Shown: positions 1-12,099 of the stretch, one piece after another
Layout of the letters: each line of letters opens with the position of its first letter
How positions within the stretch are numbered: the stretch's first letter is position 1
Assembly: GCA_033961575.1 (NCBI GenBank)
Contig: CM066731.1
Location: 134,595,001-134,659,000 of the forward strand
Direction: 5' to 3'
Origin: Aselliscus stoliczkanus
Taxonomy: Eukaryota > Chordata > Mammalia > Chiroptera > Hipposideridae
DNA length: 64,000 bases
The notes under the pieces: model-generated
What the model saw: the letters and a program-made list of their open reading frames with translations, nothing else
Database searches by the model: none
Told to the model about the DNA's origin: nothing
Translations under genes and position numbers: made by a program

Positions 1-1009
1 GCTTATTGCTTCTATTGGAGGCCAATTTAGTGTATAATCTTTATTGCCAAAGACAGATGCTGAATAGCAATTTGTCCAAGTTGCATAACAGGTAATTTCT
101 TGGGACAGTGAATTTTCCCCAGTGATAGCTTTCAGTTTTTTTTCTCTGTGCCAAAATCAAAATGACCTTTCTTTTTTCCCTCAAATGTGCTGAAAATAGG
201 AAGATCAAAGTTTAAATGCCTCTAAGTTATCACAAGGACTAAGTCAAACAGACCACCACAGACATCCATCCTCCACTTACTTATGAGGTCCAATTACAAC
301 TCTGGAAAATTAAACGTAAGAAATGTGTAAATACATATATAAATTGGTGAGATTACACAAATTTTAAAAATAAATGTTTGTTTTCATGGGTATGATTCAC
401 TTAGCTTACAAGATAAATCAAGTAAACTTGAAATATATCTATTTAGAATGACAAATGATTTGTTAGCAGAACTTGTTCCCCAAATAAGTTTTAAACTTTT
501 TATACTTCTTTGCACATCAGGATTCTGTAACTTTTTTGTGGTTTGAGAGGTGATGGCCAAGCACAAAGATATGAGAGCCATAAGGGGATATGTACGCCAA
601 GCATTCCCATTAAATATTTATACCCGAACAACTCTGAGAGATATCATTTTTCAATAACATATAGCTTTTGACCAGTATTATAGTGAAAAATGTGCTACAA
701 AGATATTTGTCCTTCTATTCTGATTTCTAAGTACTTTGAATGTTCAACTAAAATATAACATGATGTTCTTAAAAAGTTAGAATCATCCTTGATTTCTTTC
801 TTTCTCACGTACCACACATCCAATTCACTAATATATCCTCTTGGCTTTTTTCAATATATCCAGAAATCAAGAATTTTTCACAATTTCACGAATACTACCT
901 TAGTCCAAACCATCACACATCTCACCCAGATTGCTCTATTAATCTCTGAACTGATCTCTCTTCTTCCATACTTGCCCTATTAAAAGTTATTCTAAAAAAA
1001 TAAAGTTAT
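1..1009. other. Unassigned AT-rich intergenic DNA
   Basis: I recognise no gene, RNA or confident repeat here. The short open frames have no codon structure or family resemblance. The right part (about 800-1009) is pyrimidine-rich and may be the eroded upstream part of the L2 copy that follows. Confidence 0.5.
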
Positions 1010-1565
1010 TCTCACATAATAGCAAGAACAATATATTGTATAACACAAGTTATATAATATTACTTCTTTGCTCAAAACTCTCCCATGATTTCCTACTTCC
1101 TTTGGAATAAAACCTAAAGCCCTTACAATGGCCTAGAAGTCTTACATGATCTGCATCATCTCTTCACTCTCCCCCTCCCAAAGACCTCTGTAACATTATC
1201 TCCTATCACTCTTCACTGTGCCCAGTCAAACCAAACCACATTGGCCTTCTTGCTTATTTATGGATATGTCAAGCATCCTCTCTTTGGTGAGGACATTCCT
1301 GACCACCCTATATGAAATAATCATACAGTCCTCCATCCCAGAAGCCCCAGCTCGATCATGTGTTGATCTTTCTTTACAGTACTTATCATCCGGTGTATGA
1401 TATATTTATTTGTCTATTTTTCTATTGTGTCATTCCTCATTAAATGTAGCTCCATGAATGAAAAAAAAATGTTTGCTTGTTTGTTCATTTACTTCTCTAT
1501 ATCTAGCCCCTAAACAACACATGGTATAAAGTAGTAGCTCAGTAAATATTTATTGAATGAAAGAC
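1010..1565 (+). mobile_element. L2 LINE 3' end
   Basis: The order of motifs matches the L2 3' region: a CT-rich stretch, a 'cattcctgaccaccc'-like block, 'tgtagctccatgaatg', then 'cagtaaatatttattgaatgaa' as the characteristic 3' end. The copy is heavily diverged and non-coding. Its orientation comes from the terminal TTGAATGAA tail. Confidence 0.75.
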
Positions 1566-1859
1566 TCATTTTACATAATTCAAAATGGAGATATAATCCA
1601 AAGAGAGTCTGGTGTTATTTAAAAGGACAGAATCTCAAAGTATTAGAGCTGAAAACTATCTATCAAAAATAAAATATTTCCATTTTCTTCTATGGAAACC
1701 CCTCATTGGCATAGGAAGTGCTTTGTTGCCACCCTGCCCCAACCACAACCAAAGCAGCCCTATTTTTATTTGTTTTCTATTTTGGGCTTAGACATAATGT
1801 TTTAATAAGTATTTTGAAGAAAGATCTGAAACCTAAAAACTTGAACTCTACATCTGGTG
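1566..1859. other. Unassigned intergenic DNA
   Basis: I see nothing assignable between the L2 and MIR copies. Confidence 0.4.
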
Positions 1860-2005
1860 TAAATCCCCATTCACAGAAAAGGAGACGGAATCCTGAAAAA
1901 TAAAAAGTTAACCCAGATCAAATCGTGACAGTTTGAGAAAACCAGGGCTGAAACTCAGGGCTCCTCAATCCTGTACTTGTGCTCTCCCCACTCTAGGCCA
2001 AGGTT
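1860..2005 (-). repeat. MIR SINE fragment
   Basis: The stretch reads as a decayed 'ccccattttacagatgaggaaactgaggc ... ccaggtc' block, which is the reverse complement of the MIR core and its tRNA-derived head. The copy is very diverged. Confidence 0.6.
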
Positions 2006-3125
2006 TCTCCATGTCAAGCTGTTCATTAGTGGAAAAATGCTTGAATAAGATTTGTGTTTCCTTTCCAAAAGATCCAATTATTATTTCAGATTTAAATAAT
2101 TACCATATTCTCAGTTTCTGATAATTTTTTTAAATTTTGAATTCAATGATTACTCTTTCAGATTTCTGAAAATTATATAGTTGAGGTTTCCATAATTTTC
2201 ATAAAGAAAACTAATCTATATTCACATTGCTAGAGCAGTGCAGAAGGTTTGATTACGTTTTGCTATATTTATTTTCTTAAATTGATTATATAATCTAAAT
2301 TTTGTGCACACTGTTTCTAAATTCCTCTTAATGCATTCATGGACAGACTCTTCAGTACACAGTTCACAGAACTGAATTGGTCTGTTATTGGAACAAATGA
2401 GAAAGAAAATATATGGCCCATGAGCATTCTACTGAGCTAACACAATGAAAGTGCTTCTCCACCAGGCTTAGATTAACCACTGATTTGATACACCACCTGG
2501 CCCATTTCTTGTAAAGGGGTTTTCTTCTATTCAGTGTTTAGTAAGCTCCTGTCAACAAGATAACTCCCTAAGCTGAATAAAAGTCCCCTTAGGCCCTGAC
2601 AGCTTTGGAGGATTATTTTCTCACCAGTGATTTTTAGAGACCTCTGACAACTTCATTTTGATATATCTTCCAAGAAAGTATATTACTAACAACCCTAGAC
2701 ACTTAAACACTTATACCTTTAAAGTCTTAATGATCAGAGAATAATGGGAATTCTACCGGAACTTTTTATGCCTATTTACAAGGTGGGATATTTAATCCAT
2801 TTCTTTATTACAAAGAAGGTAAATTCAAGACAGCAATAATACATTTGATCAAAAGAACTTTTCACCCTGAATGGCTATTTGTGGTTCCCAGAATTAGTTC
2901 TATGGGAAGAAAAATATAGACTGAGGGCAAAAAGTTGTCCCAGTATGGGCTCCACATGCAACCTACATTTCCAAGATTCTATTTGTTGGTAGTTGAACAT
3001 TGGAAACTAAAAAAAAATAGATCATATTTACAACTTGTAATTATAGTCCACATTATTTACAACACAAAAGAATTTATTGCTTCCTTACTTTAAGTAATCA
3101 GTGATCCTTGTGGGCTTAATGTTAT
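2006..3125. other. Unassigned intergenic DNA
   Basis: AT-rich sequence with no recognisable gene or repeat family. Confidence 0.4.
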
Positions 3126-3129
3126 TTGA

Positions 3130-3275
3130 TTTCAGTACACTCAAACCTTGAAATCTATCTCTGTCACTAATTAGTAGTATGACTTTGATTGTGCCCTCAT
3201 AGGTATATGAAGATTAAATAGGATAACGTATTCAAAGTACCCATTATACTGCATAGCACATAATAGTTTGTCAAC
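3130..3275 (+). repeat. MIR SINE fragment
   Basis: It follows the MIR order: 'tctgtcactaattagtagtatgac', then 'gattaaataggataa', then 'gcatagcacataatag'. It is an old, diverged copy. Confidence 0.6.
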
Positions 3276-3329
3276 CAATTTCCCTTCTTTCTCTCCCTTG
3301 TCAAGCACATACAACCTTACTAGATATAA

Positions 3330-3640
3330 TGCAATAGTTTCATTAATTCATTCATTTATTTTATAACGTATTTATCAAGTACACACTACATATCAGTTTC
3401 TTGCATTGTATTGGGCAAAAGAGCTATACACAAAACCCAACCAAGTCCCTGTCTCATGGAATTTACAGTTTGGTAGGAGACAGAGAATAGGAGTAGTGTT
3501 TCACCTTAAATGGGTCAGTCAAGAAAGGCTTCTTTAAAAAGGTGAAGAAAAAGTCACGCGAAATTCTGAAAAGGAGTTTTCCAAATAAAGAAAATGGCTA
3601 ATGCATAACATCAAAGAGCACATGGGTGCATCAGAACCTA
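3330..3640 (-). mobile_element. L2 LINE 3' end, reverse strand
   Basis: It starts with 'ttcattcatttatt' and 'tatttatcaagtacacactac', the reverse complement of the L2 terminus. The complement of the 'cagggacttggttggg' region follows. Confidence 0.65.
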
Positions 3641-4019
3641 ACACCAAGTGGAGTAATATAGCTAAAATTCCTGATGGAAGACAGAGACTTAGATGAGACT
3701 CTTATTCATAAAATGAAACTGAAAAAAGCTGCTTCCAACCACGGGCTGAACCTATGGCTTATGTGACACTGACATTAGGAGGAAGAGGATGAGGCTAGCC
3801 TGTTAACTACCGGTGGGTCAAGCCAGACAGGGATTGAGTAACTAATCTGCAATATCCTCAATATAACAACAAGAAAAGAGTTCCAACCTACTAATTATAA
3901 TATAAAACTGGTGCTTCCTCTGGGACGAGGAGCCAGGGAGAGGCACTTGCATATCACTCTGCATAAAGAGAGAAAACACATAGGAAAAAAGACAGAGAAA
4001 ATTTCTTTTAAAATCTTTC

Positions 4020-4274
4020 ATCACCTCTCTCTCACTTGCTCTAGGGGAGGTCTTCTACCACGTGAGAAGCCCTGTGGAAAGGCCATGCATGTAGTGAGAA
4101 ACTAAGGCCTTCTGATAACAGCAATGTGAGCGAGCCTTCTTCACGTCAGATCCACCAACCCCAGCCAGGCCTTCAGGGACTGCAGCCACCGCCACCATAT
4201 TGAATGCAGCCTCATGAAAACCCCTTAGCAAGAACCACCCACCTAATCTGTTTCAGGATTGCTGATCCTAGAAC
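4020..4274 (+). mobile_element. MLT1-type MaLR LTR fragment
   Basis: Matches to the internal part of MLT1 LTRs include 'ccacgtgagaagccctgtggaaagg', 'aatgtgagcgagccttctt', 'ccagccaggccttcagggactgcag' and 'gcagcctcatgaaaaccc'. The normal 3' end (aataaatg...taagcc) is missing. The element stops where L1 5'UTR-like sequence begins, so it was probably cut by that insertion or by a deletion. Confidence 0.65.
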
Positions 4275-5219
4275 TTCCACTAAGGCAGGGAGCCAGGCCA
4301 GCAGCCACGCCCATCTGATGAACAGACCTCTGGCCCCACTTAACCAAAGAGTCAGAACAGTGACCCTGAGCAGCCTCAAAGCCCAGCCTCCAGCCGCATC
4401 CAGCGTTAGTGCCCAGCACTGGGTCTTACCTGCTTGCTCATCGCAGCCTGCGGCTTCGCGCAGACAAGGACCCTGCTCAACTGCAGTATGAAACGACCAG
4501 CGAGCCTGGGCACAGACCTTGCCCATCAACAGAGCACAGCCAACGGCTTACTTACCTAAGAAGCTCACCTGTGGCGCTGCACAGCTCCAGCACACAGTCA
4601 GAATCCCCATCTGATGAAGCACAGCCTGAGTTCCCATTAAACTGCGAAGCCAGGCCAAGTGGTTCCACCTGAACCCTGCCACTGGCACCATCCAATCAGG
4701 GAGGAGAGCCTGAGGCCCCATCCAACCAGGACTGATTGTGGAGCACAGCTCGCCGCCCTGGCCCATCGTGAGATCCAGCAATTGGTAACCGCCCTGCCAA
4801 AAAGTCCAGCCTGTGTCCCCGCCCCGACCAGAGGTAACTGCAGAGCCTGGCTGGTGGCCTCAATTACAACAGCACAGCCAGCAGTCCCACATAAAAGCAG
4901 CACCCAGCCAGCAGGCCCACCCAATCTCAGAGCCCAGCCAGTGGCATCCCCTGTCCCCCACCTCAGAGAACAGTATTCACCCATCAAAAGACCCAGGTAG
5001 CAGCCCCACCTGCCCCAGACGCTACCAGCTGACTTATCCTGTACCTCAAACTGAGCTTTTCTGGCCAAACAGGTCTTTTCTGGCCAAAGTGAACCTGTAA
5101 AGTCAGGAAGAAGAGACCACTTACTCAAATGCACAAATACCAGTATCACAAAGAATCAGGTATCAGCCCTAAAGGAATCAAAGCCCCAATGCCTGACCCT
5201 AAAGATATGGAGCGCTATA
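4275..5219 (+). mobile_element. L1 5'UTR and start of ORF1 region (GC-rich)
   Basis: This is a roughly 850-bp GC-rich block in AT-rich surroundings, built of degenerate CAGCC/CCAGCCAGCAGG units. It runs into 'agaagagaccacttactcaaatgcac' and 'ctgaccctaaagatatggag', which I recognise as the junction of the 5'UTR and ORF1 start in older mammalian L1s. The long open frames on both strands (up to 170 codons) result from few stop codons in GC-rich repeats and are not genes. Confidence 0.65.
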
Positions 5220-5985
5220 AGATTCCTCAAAAATTAAAAATAGAATCACCATATAATCCAGCAACCCCACTTTTGAGTATATATCTGAAGGAGATGAAAT
5301 TAAAGAGATATCTGCATCTGATATTCATTGCAGCATTATTTACAATAGTCAAGACATGGAAACAATCTAATTGTCCATCAATGGATGAACAAATAAAGAA
5401 AATGTAGTATATATACATAGAATGTAATTTTATTCAGCCATTAAAAGAAGGAAATCTTGCCATCTGCAACAACATGGATGAACCTAGGGGACGTATGCTA
5501 AGTAACTAAAATAAGCCAGACACAATAACAAAGACTGCATGATCCCACATGTGTGAGAAATCTAAAATTATCAGACTCATAGAAGCAGAGAGTAGAATAG
5601 TGGTTACCAGGGGCTGAGGGAAGGGAAAAATGGGGACGTGTCCATCACAAGGTATAATGTTTCCATTATGCAAGATGAATAAATTATGAAAAATCTACCA
5701 TGCAACAAAGGACCTATCCTTAACAATATTAAACTGTATACTTAAAAATTTGCTGAGGTATATCTTATGTTAAGTGCTCTTACCACAAAAGAAAAAAATA
5801 TTTTTGAAAATAAAGGGGATGGAAGGAAACATTTGGAAGATGGGTAAGTTTATTGTGGTGATGGTTTCACAGGTACATGCTTATCTCAAAACCCAAGTTG
5901 TATACATTAAATATGCACAGCTTTTTGTATGTCAAGAATACCTCAATAAAGTGTTTTTTTAAAAAAAAAAAGAAAAGAAGGAAAG
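5220..5985 (+). mobile_element. L1 ORF2 C-terminal end, 3'UTR and poly(A)
   Basis: The block from 'attcctcaaaaattaaaaatagaa' through 'ccagcaaccccactttt', 'tgcagcattatttacaatag' and 'caacatggatgaacctagg' is the end of L1 ORF2. It is followed by the 3'UTR, an AATAAA at about 5945 and an A-rich tail. It abuts the L1 5' segment on the same strand, so most of ORF1 and ORF2 is absent. Stops and indels make it non-coding. Confidence 0.85.
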
Positions 5986-6454
5986 AACAAGGGGAAAAAA
6001 AAGACATGAACCCAAAGGAGGCTAATTGCAGATGAAATCTCACTCCAGCCTCCTTGGTCTTGCCAACAAGAGACTAGCCAGCAAGAGACCTGCTAGATGT
6101 GGAGCTTGGCCAGGGATATGTCCAACACTTGGTGCAGCTTGGCAGGGCCAGTTCATAGCAAGCCAAGGCCCACTGCCAGACAAAGTAGGGCTCTGGCACC
6201 ATCAGTGGTCAGTTAATAAGTAGGAAGGGAGGCAAGCAAGTGTAGGTAGCTACTCCTAGTGGCTTACATCAGCACTTTCATAAAACACAGCAAAGTAATA
6301 TGAATTAGAAGAAAGTGTGGGAAAGAGACATGAGGCTACAGATATAGAATAGAGTGGGAAGTCTATGCATCAATTTCTAAGCAATTTTTGCAAGGTCACA
6401 AATATAGCTCTAAGATTTCTAGAAGCCAAGGCAAAGAAGGAGACCAGATTCATG
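5986..6454. other. Unassigned intergenic DNA
   Basis: The part at about 6020-6230 is GC-richer than its flanks, with repeated 'gccaacaagagactagcc / agcaagagacctgctag' wording. I cannot name a family. Confidence 0.4.
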
Positions 6455-6918
6455 CCCCAATTCACCATTTCTTTTTTTTTTATTTAATTTAATTTTTTTA
6501 AATTAGCTTCAGGTGTACAATGCAGTGCAATAGTTATACTTTTTATCCCTCAAAGTGACAACCCCCCTCCCCCAATTCTCCACCCCACTCCTCCCCGCCA
6601 TATCATACTATCTATGACAATTCCTTTGACTCCCTTCCACCATATAATCCACATCCCTTGACTATCTATATATTCAATTACAGTTGGCATACAATATTAT
6701 ACAACATCAATTTCAGGTATACAGTGCAGTGATCAAGCCTCTACTCCATTCATGAAGTGGTCTCCCTAACAAGACATGTGACCATCTGACACCCCACAAA
6801 ATTTTTACATTATTATATTCCCCGAACTGTCTTTCATATCCCTGTGACAATACTGTAATTACCTATTTATGCTGTCTAATTCCTTCCCCTTCTCCCTCAT
6901 CCCCAATTCACCATTTCT
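6455..6918 (-). mobile_element. 5'-truncated L1 insertion with 18-bp TSD
   Basis: The copy at 6473-6900 runs from a T-rich tract (reverse poly(A)) into 'agcttcaggtgtacaatgcagtgcaatag' and 'catctgacaccccacaaaat', a reverse-strand L1 3' end. It is flanked by a perfect direct repeat, CCCCAATTCACCATTTCT, at 6455-6472 and 6901-6918. This is the signature of a target-primed insertion. The perfect duplication suggests a moderately young event. Confidence 0.9.
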
Positions 6919-7019
6919 GAGTTAAAAATAAGTGCAGTGCATGGGAACAATTTGAGTAATAAAATAAACAAAGTAATATTGGATTATCACCCAAAGTCTA
7001 AAATAAATATCATAAGTTC

Positions 7020-7455
7020 CTGTGTTTTTCTTCCCAAAAACATGTAAGCCCAGTTCAATCATGAGAAAACCATCAAACAAATGCCAAATGAGGGCCATTT
7101 ACAAAGTATCTGAACAATACCCCACAAAATTGCCAAGGTCATCAAAATCAAGGAAAGTTGAAAAAATTGTCACAGCCAAAGTTAGCCTACGGAGACATAA
7201 TGACTAAATTTAATGTGGTATTCTAGGTAGAATTCTGAAACAGAATAAGAGCATTAGATAAAAACTAAGGAAATATTAATAAAGTATGAACTTCAGTTTA
7301 TATTAATGTATTGATATTACAGTATTAATTGTAACAAATATGCCATACTAATGTAAGATATTAGTAATAAAAATTGGATGTGTGTACATAGAAACCTCTG
7401 TAAGACCCTCACATATTTTCTGTAAATCTAAAACTGTTCTAAAATAACAGTTTAT
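7020..7455 (+). mobile_element. L1M 3'UTR fragment
   Basis: It contains 'atgactaaatttaatgtggtattct', 'taattgtaacaaatatgccatactaatgtaagat' and 'ctgtaaatctaaaactgttctaaaataa', the typical end of older mammalian L1s. It is diverged and non-coding. Confidence 0.75.
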
Positions 7456-7464
7456 TGGGGGGGA

Positions 7465-8255
7465 AACCTATCATACCCAGAATTTCCTCTCCTAGGTATA
7501 AACTAGGTAAATACTCAAGAGAATTGAAAATAGGTACTCAAATGTATGTGCATGCTTGTCACAGCAGCACTATTCACAATAGCCAAAAAGTGGAAATAGC
7601 CCATACAGCAAGGGATGAAAAGATAAGCAAACCATGGTAAAACTAACAACGGTATACTACTCAGACATAAAAGGAAGGGAACATTGACAATGTTACAACA
7701 TGGATGAACCTTAAAAACGTAACGCTAAGTAAAATAAACCAGATACAAAAAGTCACACATGGTGTGATTCCATTTATATGAAATCTCCAGAATAGCTAAA
7801 CCCACAAAGACAGACTGATGGTTGCCAAGGATTGAAGGGAGAAGTGAAAGGGGAGAAAATAGTTAATGGGTAAGGGATTCTATTTTGGAGTTTTGTAACT
7901 AGATAGAAACAGTGATCACATTGTGAATGTACTAAATGTAGTGGATTGCTTATTTTAAAATATTAATTTTTTTTTAACTCACAGAAACAGAAAATAGAAA
8001 AGCAGTTCCCAGGGATGGGTGGAGGAAATAAGGAGAAGGGTATAAATTTTCAGTTACAACATGAATAAGTTCTGAGGAGCTAATGGATAACATGGTAACT
8101 ATAGTTGATAACACTGTATTGCATAATTAAAGTTTCCTAAGAGTAGAACTTAAATGTTCACAAGGTATACATATAACAAATCTTCACGATGTACACTTTA
8201 AATATCTTACAATTTTATTTGTCAATTATTCCACAATAAAGCTTGGGGGAGAAAA
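7465..8255 (+). mobile_element. L1M ORF2 end plus a further L1 3'UTR
   Basis: 'Cagcagcactattcacaatagcc', 'caacatggatgaacctt' and 'ggtgtgattccatttatatgaaat' mark the L1 ORF2 terminus and 3'UTR. At about 7970, after a short A/T tract, a second 3'UTR type starts ('aactatagttgataacactgtattgcataatt') and ends in 'ccacaataaagcttgggg'. There may be two partially overlapping L1 remnants. Confidence 0.75.
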
Positions 8256-8269
8256 AAAATTTTCAAGAA

Positions 8270-8597
8270 TTAAAGACCAGATCAAAAACTAAATTCAAAC
8301 ACTAGTTTAAAAAAAATTCCTAGACATATTGCAGTATAATTTGGGAATGTCTGATAAAGAAAAATCTTGGAAGAAGCCATAAAGAAAAGACAAATTATCT
8401 ATAAAAGAATGGCTATTCAACTGAAAGCAAATTTGTCATCAACAATTATAGACATCAGAAATTAGTGATGTAATATCAGCAAACTGCTGAGGAAAAATAA
8501 CTGAATCTATACCTAGCTAGTCATCATTTAAAGACAAAGCAAAATAAAGAAATTTTCAGACTTAAAAGGGTCTAATGGAGCTTACTATCTACAGACC

Positions 8598-8660
<63 letters not shown>

Positions 8661-9170
8661 AATGGTGAACCCAGAGGGAAAAGCTTCTTGAATAAGGATT
8701 TGAATAAAAACAGCACTGAATAGAGAAAATGATTTTTTTTAAAATAGGGTAACAAATTGTATGAGCTACTGATTATAATATCAAATGATAAGTAATTATA
8801 ATTCTTTTTGAAAAAGTGAAACTAAAAGGTTTGACAAAATAAAATCATAGAAAAAAGTCTAAATCTATTTGTAACCCCAGTAATGTAAATGAATTAAATA
8901 CCTAAAAGAAAAGAAAGAACTATTAGATCTGATTTTTAAAATATGCCCAGCTATTGCATACTTACTAGAGACATGCCTTAAATAAAACTAAGGTTTGAAA
9001 ATAATGGGATGATCAAAAGTATAGAGGAACATACTAATCAAAAGTAAATTGGTATAGCAATATTAATATCATGTAAAGTAAAATATAAAGCAAAGGGTTT
9101 AATGAGGTTACATTATAAAAGGAATGCAATTACATGAGTATAAAATAAGAGGAACTTGTATGCTTCTGTA
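8270..9170 (+). mobile_element. Old L1M-like remnant
   Basis: 'Agacaaattatctataaaagaatgg', 'tcaacaattatagacatcagaa' and 'gctgaggaaaaataactgaa' match the wording of a diverged L1M 3' region. An (AT)n microsatellite interrupts it. Many stops are present and no gene is likely. Confidence 0.55.
8601..8655. repeat. (AT)n microsatellite
   Basis: About 27 uninterrupted AT units within L1-like sequence. Confidence 0.98.
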
Positions 9171-9189
9171 TCAGGCAGAATAGTTTAGG

Positions 9190-9565
9190 CTATACTACGA
9201 TAATAAATTCTACTGGCTTTATACAGTAAAGGTTTATTTCTCACTCACACAAAGTCCTATGCAAATTTCATAAGCCTTCAGATCAGCAGTTATCCATGTG
9301 GTGACTCAGAAATCCAGGCTGTTTCCATCCTGTGCCTCAATCATCATGACAAGCAGCTTCCTCGGTTGCCAAGGCAAGAAACAGATGAACTTCGTATTCT
9401 GCAGGGTTTCTTCAGTATTTCAGCCCAGTATTAACACACTTGACTTCCATTAACAGGCAGTTGGCAGTATTTGCCACATCATAACCCAACTGCAAACGGC
9501 CTGGCTGGTGTGATGGAGTACATCCTTGTTCGGTGAGCATTAAATGTTTCTGTCATAACAACTAA
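9190..9565. repeat. Unnamed interspersed-repeat-like segment
   Basis: 'Ggtttatttctcactcacacaaagtcc ... ctcaatcatcatgacaagcag' resembles wording of old mammalian LTR or DNA-transposon remnants. I cannot place the family or the strand. Confidence 0.35.
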
Positions 9566-10004
9566 CAAACTATTTGTTAGCTTATCCATAAAGTAAAATT
9601 AGACAATATTACAAAGGAAAATGAACAACAAAAATCATAATGAAAGAGTTTAAATTCACTTCTTTTAGAAAAGGAGAGATCAAACAAAGAAACAATAATA
9701 TATTTTATTTTTACATGTAGTGAAATAAAGTTTAAAAAATGCATGGGAATGCTGAACACGATTACAGAATAATGTGTTGCTTCTCAGGAGGAAGTGATAG
9801 AGTCAGAATTACGAAAGGCTACAATGGAGACTTCAACATTACTTGTAGTATTTTATTCTTGAAGAAAATATTTGAAATATTGGAAAATGTTGATATTTGT
9901 TCAAGTTTCATACTGCCTATGGGATACTATTACATTATTCTCCAATATTTTTTGTATATTGAAATATTTCATAACAATTTTAAAAGAATATATACATGTC
10001 TATA
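9566..10004. other. Unassigned AT-rich DNA
   Basis: An 88-codon open frame on the + strand at 9739-10005 shows no domain or recognisable family. I regard it as chance. Confidence 0.45.
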
Positions 10005-10495
10005 ATAGTTTTCTATGCTGTGCAACAAATTATCACAAACTTAATGGCTTAAAACAACATACATTTATTATCTCACAATTTCCATGGGTTAGGAGTCAAG
10101 GTATGGCTTAACTGGGAAATCAGATCTCACAAGGTTGCAATCAAAGTGATAGCCAGGTCTGGAGTCTCACCTCAGGTTCAGGGTCCTCTTCCAAAATCAT
10201 TTGAATGTTGGCAGAATTTGTTTCCTTGCATCTGTAGAATTCATGGTGGCTTCCTTCTTCAAGATTCAGTAGGCAGATCTCTGACTTCAGTCCATTAAGA
10301 CAGAGTTGTGTACAACATAACATAATCATCATCTTGCCATATAATGTGTATAATTAAATGAGTGACTAGCTCCTCATATTCACAGGTGCTGCCCACACTC
10401 AACATGAGGGGCATTATTCAGAGCACATACACCAGGAGGCAGGAATCTTGGGAGCCATCTTCGAATTCTGCCCACCAGAATTGACTCAAGGTTCT
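10005..10495 (-). mobile_element. MLT1-like LTR, reverse strand
   Basis: It starts 'gttttctatgctgtgcaacaaattatcacaaacttaatggcttaaaacaacatacatttattatctcac', the reverse complement of a MaLR/MLT1 3' end. Diverged LTR body and 'gaattctgcccacca' follow. Confidence 0.6.
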
Positions 10496-11384
10496 CATTA
10501 TCTGGTGGAAGACATAGACAAGGACAAAGATTTGAAGCAATGTGAAATGAGCTATATTAATAGTGTGTCTTTGGGTTCCCCCAACAGGTGACCCAGACAG
10601 AAGAACTCGGGTGCTGTTTATTTCGAGGTGATTCCAGGAAGCATATGTAAGACAGCAAAAGGAGAAAGGCCAACATAAAAGGTGCGTTCAGAACAGGTTA
10701 TCACTATGGGCACTGGGGATAAATCCCCCTGTGGGCCCTCTGAGCCCCATGTGAAACATATTTCACAATCATCCCAGTGATTGATGGAAAAGCAGAAGCA
10801 TCTTTCCACTAACTTCTGGCGCCTATTGGCCAAAGCTCTCTCCCGGCAATCAGGGTTGCCACTGTGCATGGCAAACTTCCCTGGGGCCAGTAAAACCCCT
10901 CAGACAGTGAACAGAGAGATGCAGATGCTTACAATGCAAAATAGTCATGTTTCAGAAACTCCCTACCCCAGATGAAAAGCTGAGCATGTAAAAATACGGG
11001 AAGGGACATGAAGAACATCTGTTATAGTATGGTGAAACATGTACAGGGGAACAGACAAGAAGTCAGACAGACTCAGAGTACTAAGGTATATTTGTTTGAC
11101 AGAGCCCAAAGTGGGTGCGAGTATACAGAAGAATAATGTGCAAATGTGGACAGGAATCTGACAGTAAGGCTCCTGACTTTACACCAAGAAGGAAATGAGG
11201 GGCTAAAGGAGTTGAAACAAAAGTATTGTATAAAGTCATACCAGGGGTTTTACAATACTACTACTTGGGCAACTGCAAAAAAAGATGCTTTGTAAGAGCA
11301 AAAGGATTTTTCTGGTAAATATTGTTAAATATCAACTGTCTTGAGCTCTGTGACATTTAACAAGGAAAGATGATCCATTTAGTC
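10496..11384. other. Unassigned DNA including a repeat-like block
   Basis: The part at about 10,560-10,975 ('cccagacagaagaactcggg ... ggggccagtaaaacccctcagacag') is GC-richer and has the feel of an old LTR or other interspersed repeat. I cannot name it. The rest is plain intergenic DNA. Confidence 0.35.
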
Positions 11385-11510
11385 AAAAGTGCATGGGCTT
11401 GAAATCAGGCAGACCTGGCTTTAACGTTACCTGGTAAATTTGTTATAAGAAATGGTTTGCATGTAAAGCTTCTAGCACAGTCTATTACAAATAGTATGTG
11501 CTCAAAGGGA
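11385..11510 (+). repeat. MIR SINE fragment
   Basis: 'Gcatgggcttgaaatcaggcagacctgg' followed by 'gcttctagcacagtc' and 'tatgtgctcaa' matches the MIR head and 3' part, with the central portion deleted. Confidence 0.65.
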
Positions 11511-12046
11511 AAAAAAATGGTTCTTTTCTTCTTCTCTGAGCAACAAAATAAATAACAAGCATAAATTTGAGAACAAGGAAAAGGAAAAATGAATTGGTTA
11601 AGGCTCTGGAGCTTGAAAACTACTTGATATTGCTAATACCCTTTGTGAAAAATTATGCTCTGTGTAATAGCCACCAAATTCTGAATGCGTAGCCAACAAA
11701 CAAATTCTGAATAATGCTAGCCCAAATGCTTTCTGGTATGCACTAATTGGGTTTGAGAAATGTGCAGCAGAATATTTAAAGAAGATAATAATACTAAGTC
11801 CCAATATTAATATTGAGAAACAATGACCATTCATAATAAATTTATGACGAAAAGAGCAAGAAAATACTCTCATATTGAAATTATTTGACGCTACATTAAC
11901 CAGCTGCCTAAGTATATTTCTTACATCTTATTCACTTTTTAATGAAATGTTTATCTCGTAATAAGAAGTTTGAATTGCAAAATTAGATACATAATATTCA
12001 TGCCTTATGATTCCCAAAAGGCAGTAATTTATTCTGTGTGATTAGT
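11511..12046. other. Unassigned intergenic DNA
   Basis: Nothing assignable. A 91-codon minus-strand open frame at 11,598-11,873 has no recognisable motif. Confidence 0.4.
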
Positions 12047-12099
12047 CTTTTTTTGAGGGCAGTGTCACTGGCCCTCATATGTGGGACCCGAACCAGGAT
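12047..12099 (-). mobile_element. Short head-only SINE-A copy (5'-truncated)
   Basis: On the minus strand it reads ...GGTTCGGGTCCC-ACATATGAGGGCCAGTGACACTGCCCTC and then directly A(n). It keeps the B-box half of the tRNA-like head. It ends at the same internal position as the short copies at 32,699 and 35,684 and lacks the body and AATAAA tail of long SINE-A copies. Confidence 0.8.

Noticed and set aside
4637..5149. 170-codon minus-strand ORF and overlapping 87-113-codon frames
   Set aside because: They lie in GC-rich degenerate repeats of an L1 5'UTR, are open in several frames on both strands, and show no protein domain.
8601..8655. CRISPR-like or satellite array
   Set aside because: It is a simple AT dinucleotide repeat. 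No array of spaced direct repeats exists in the window.
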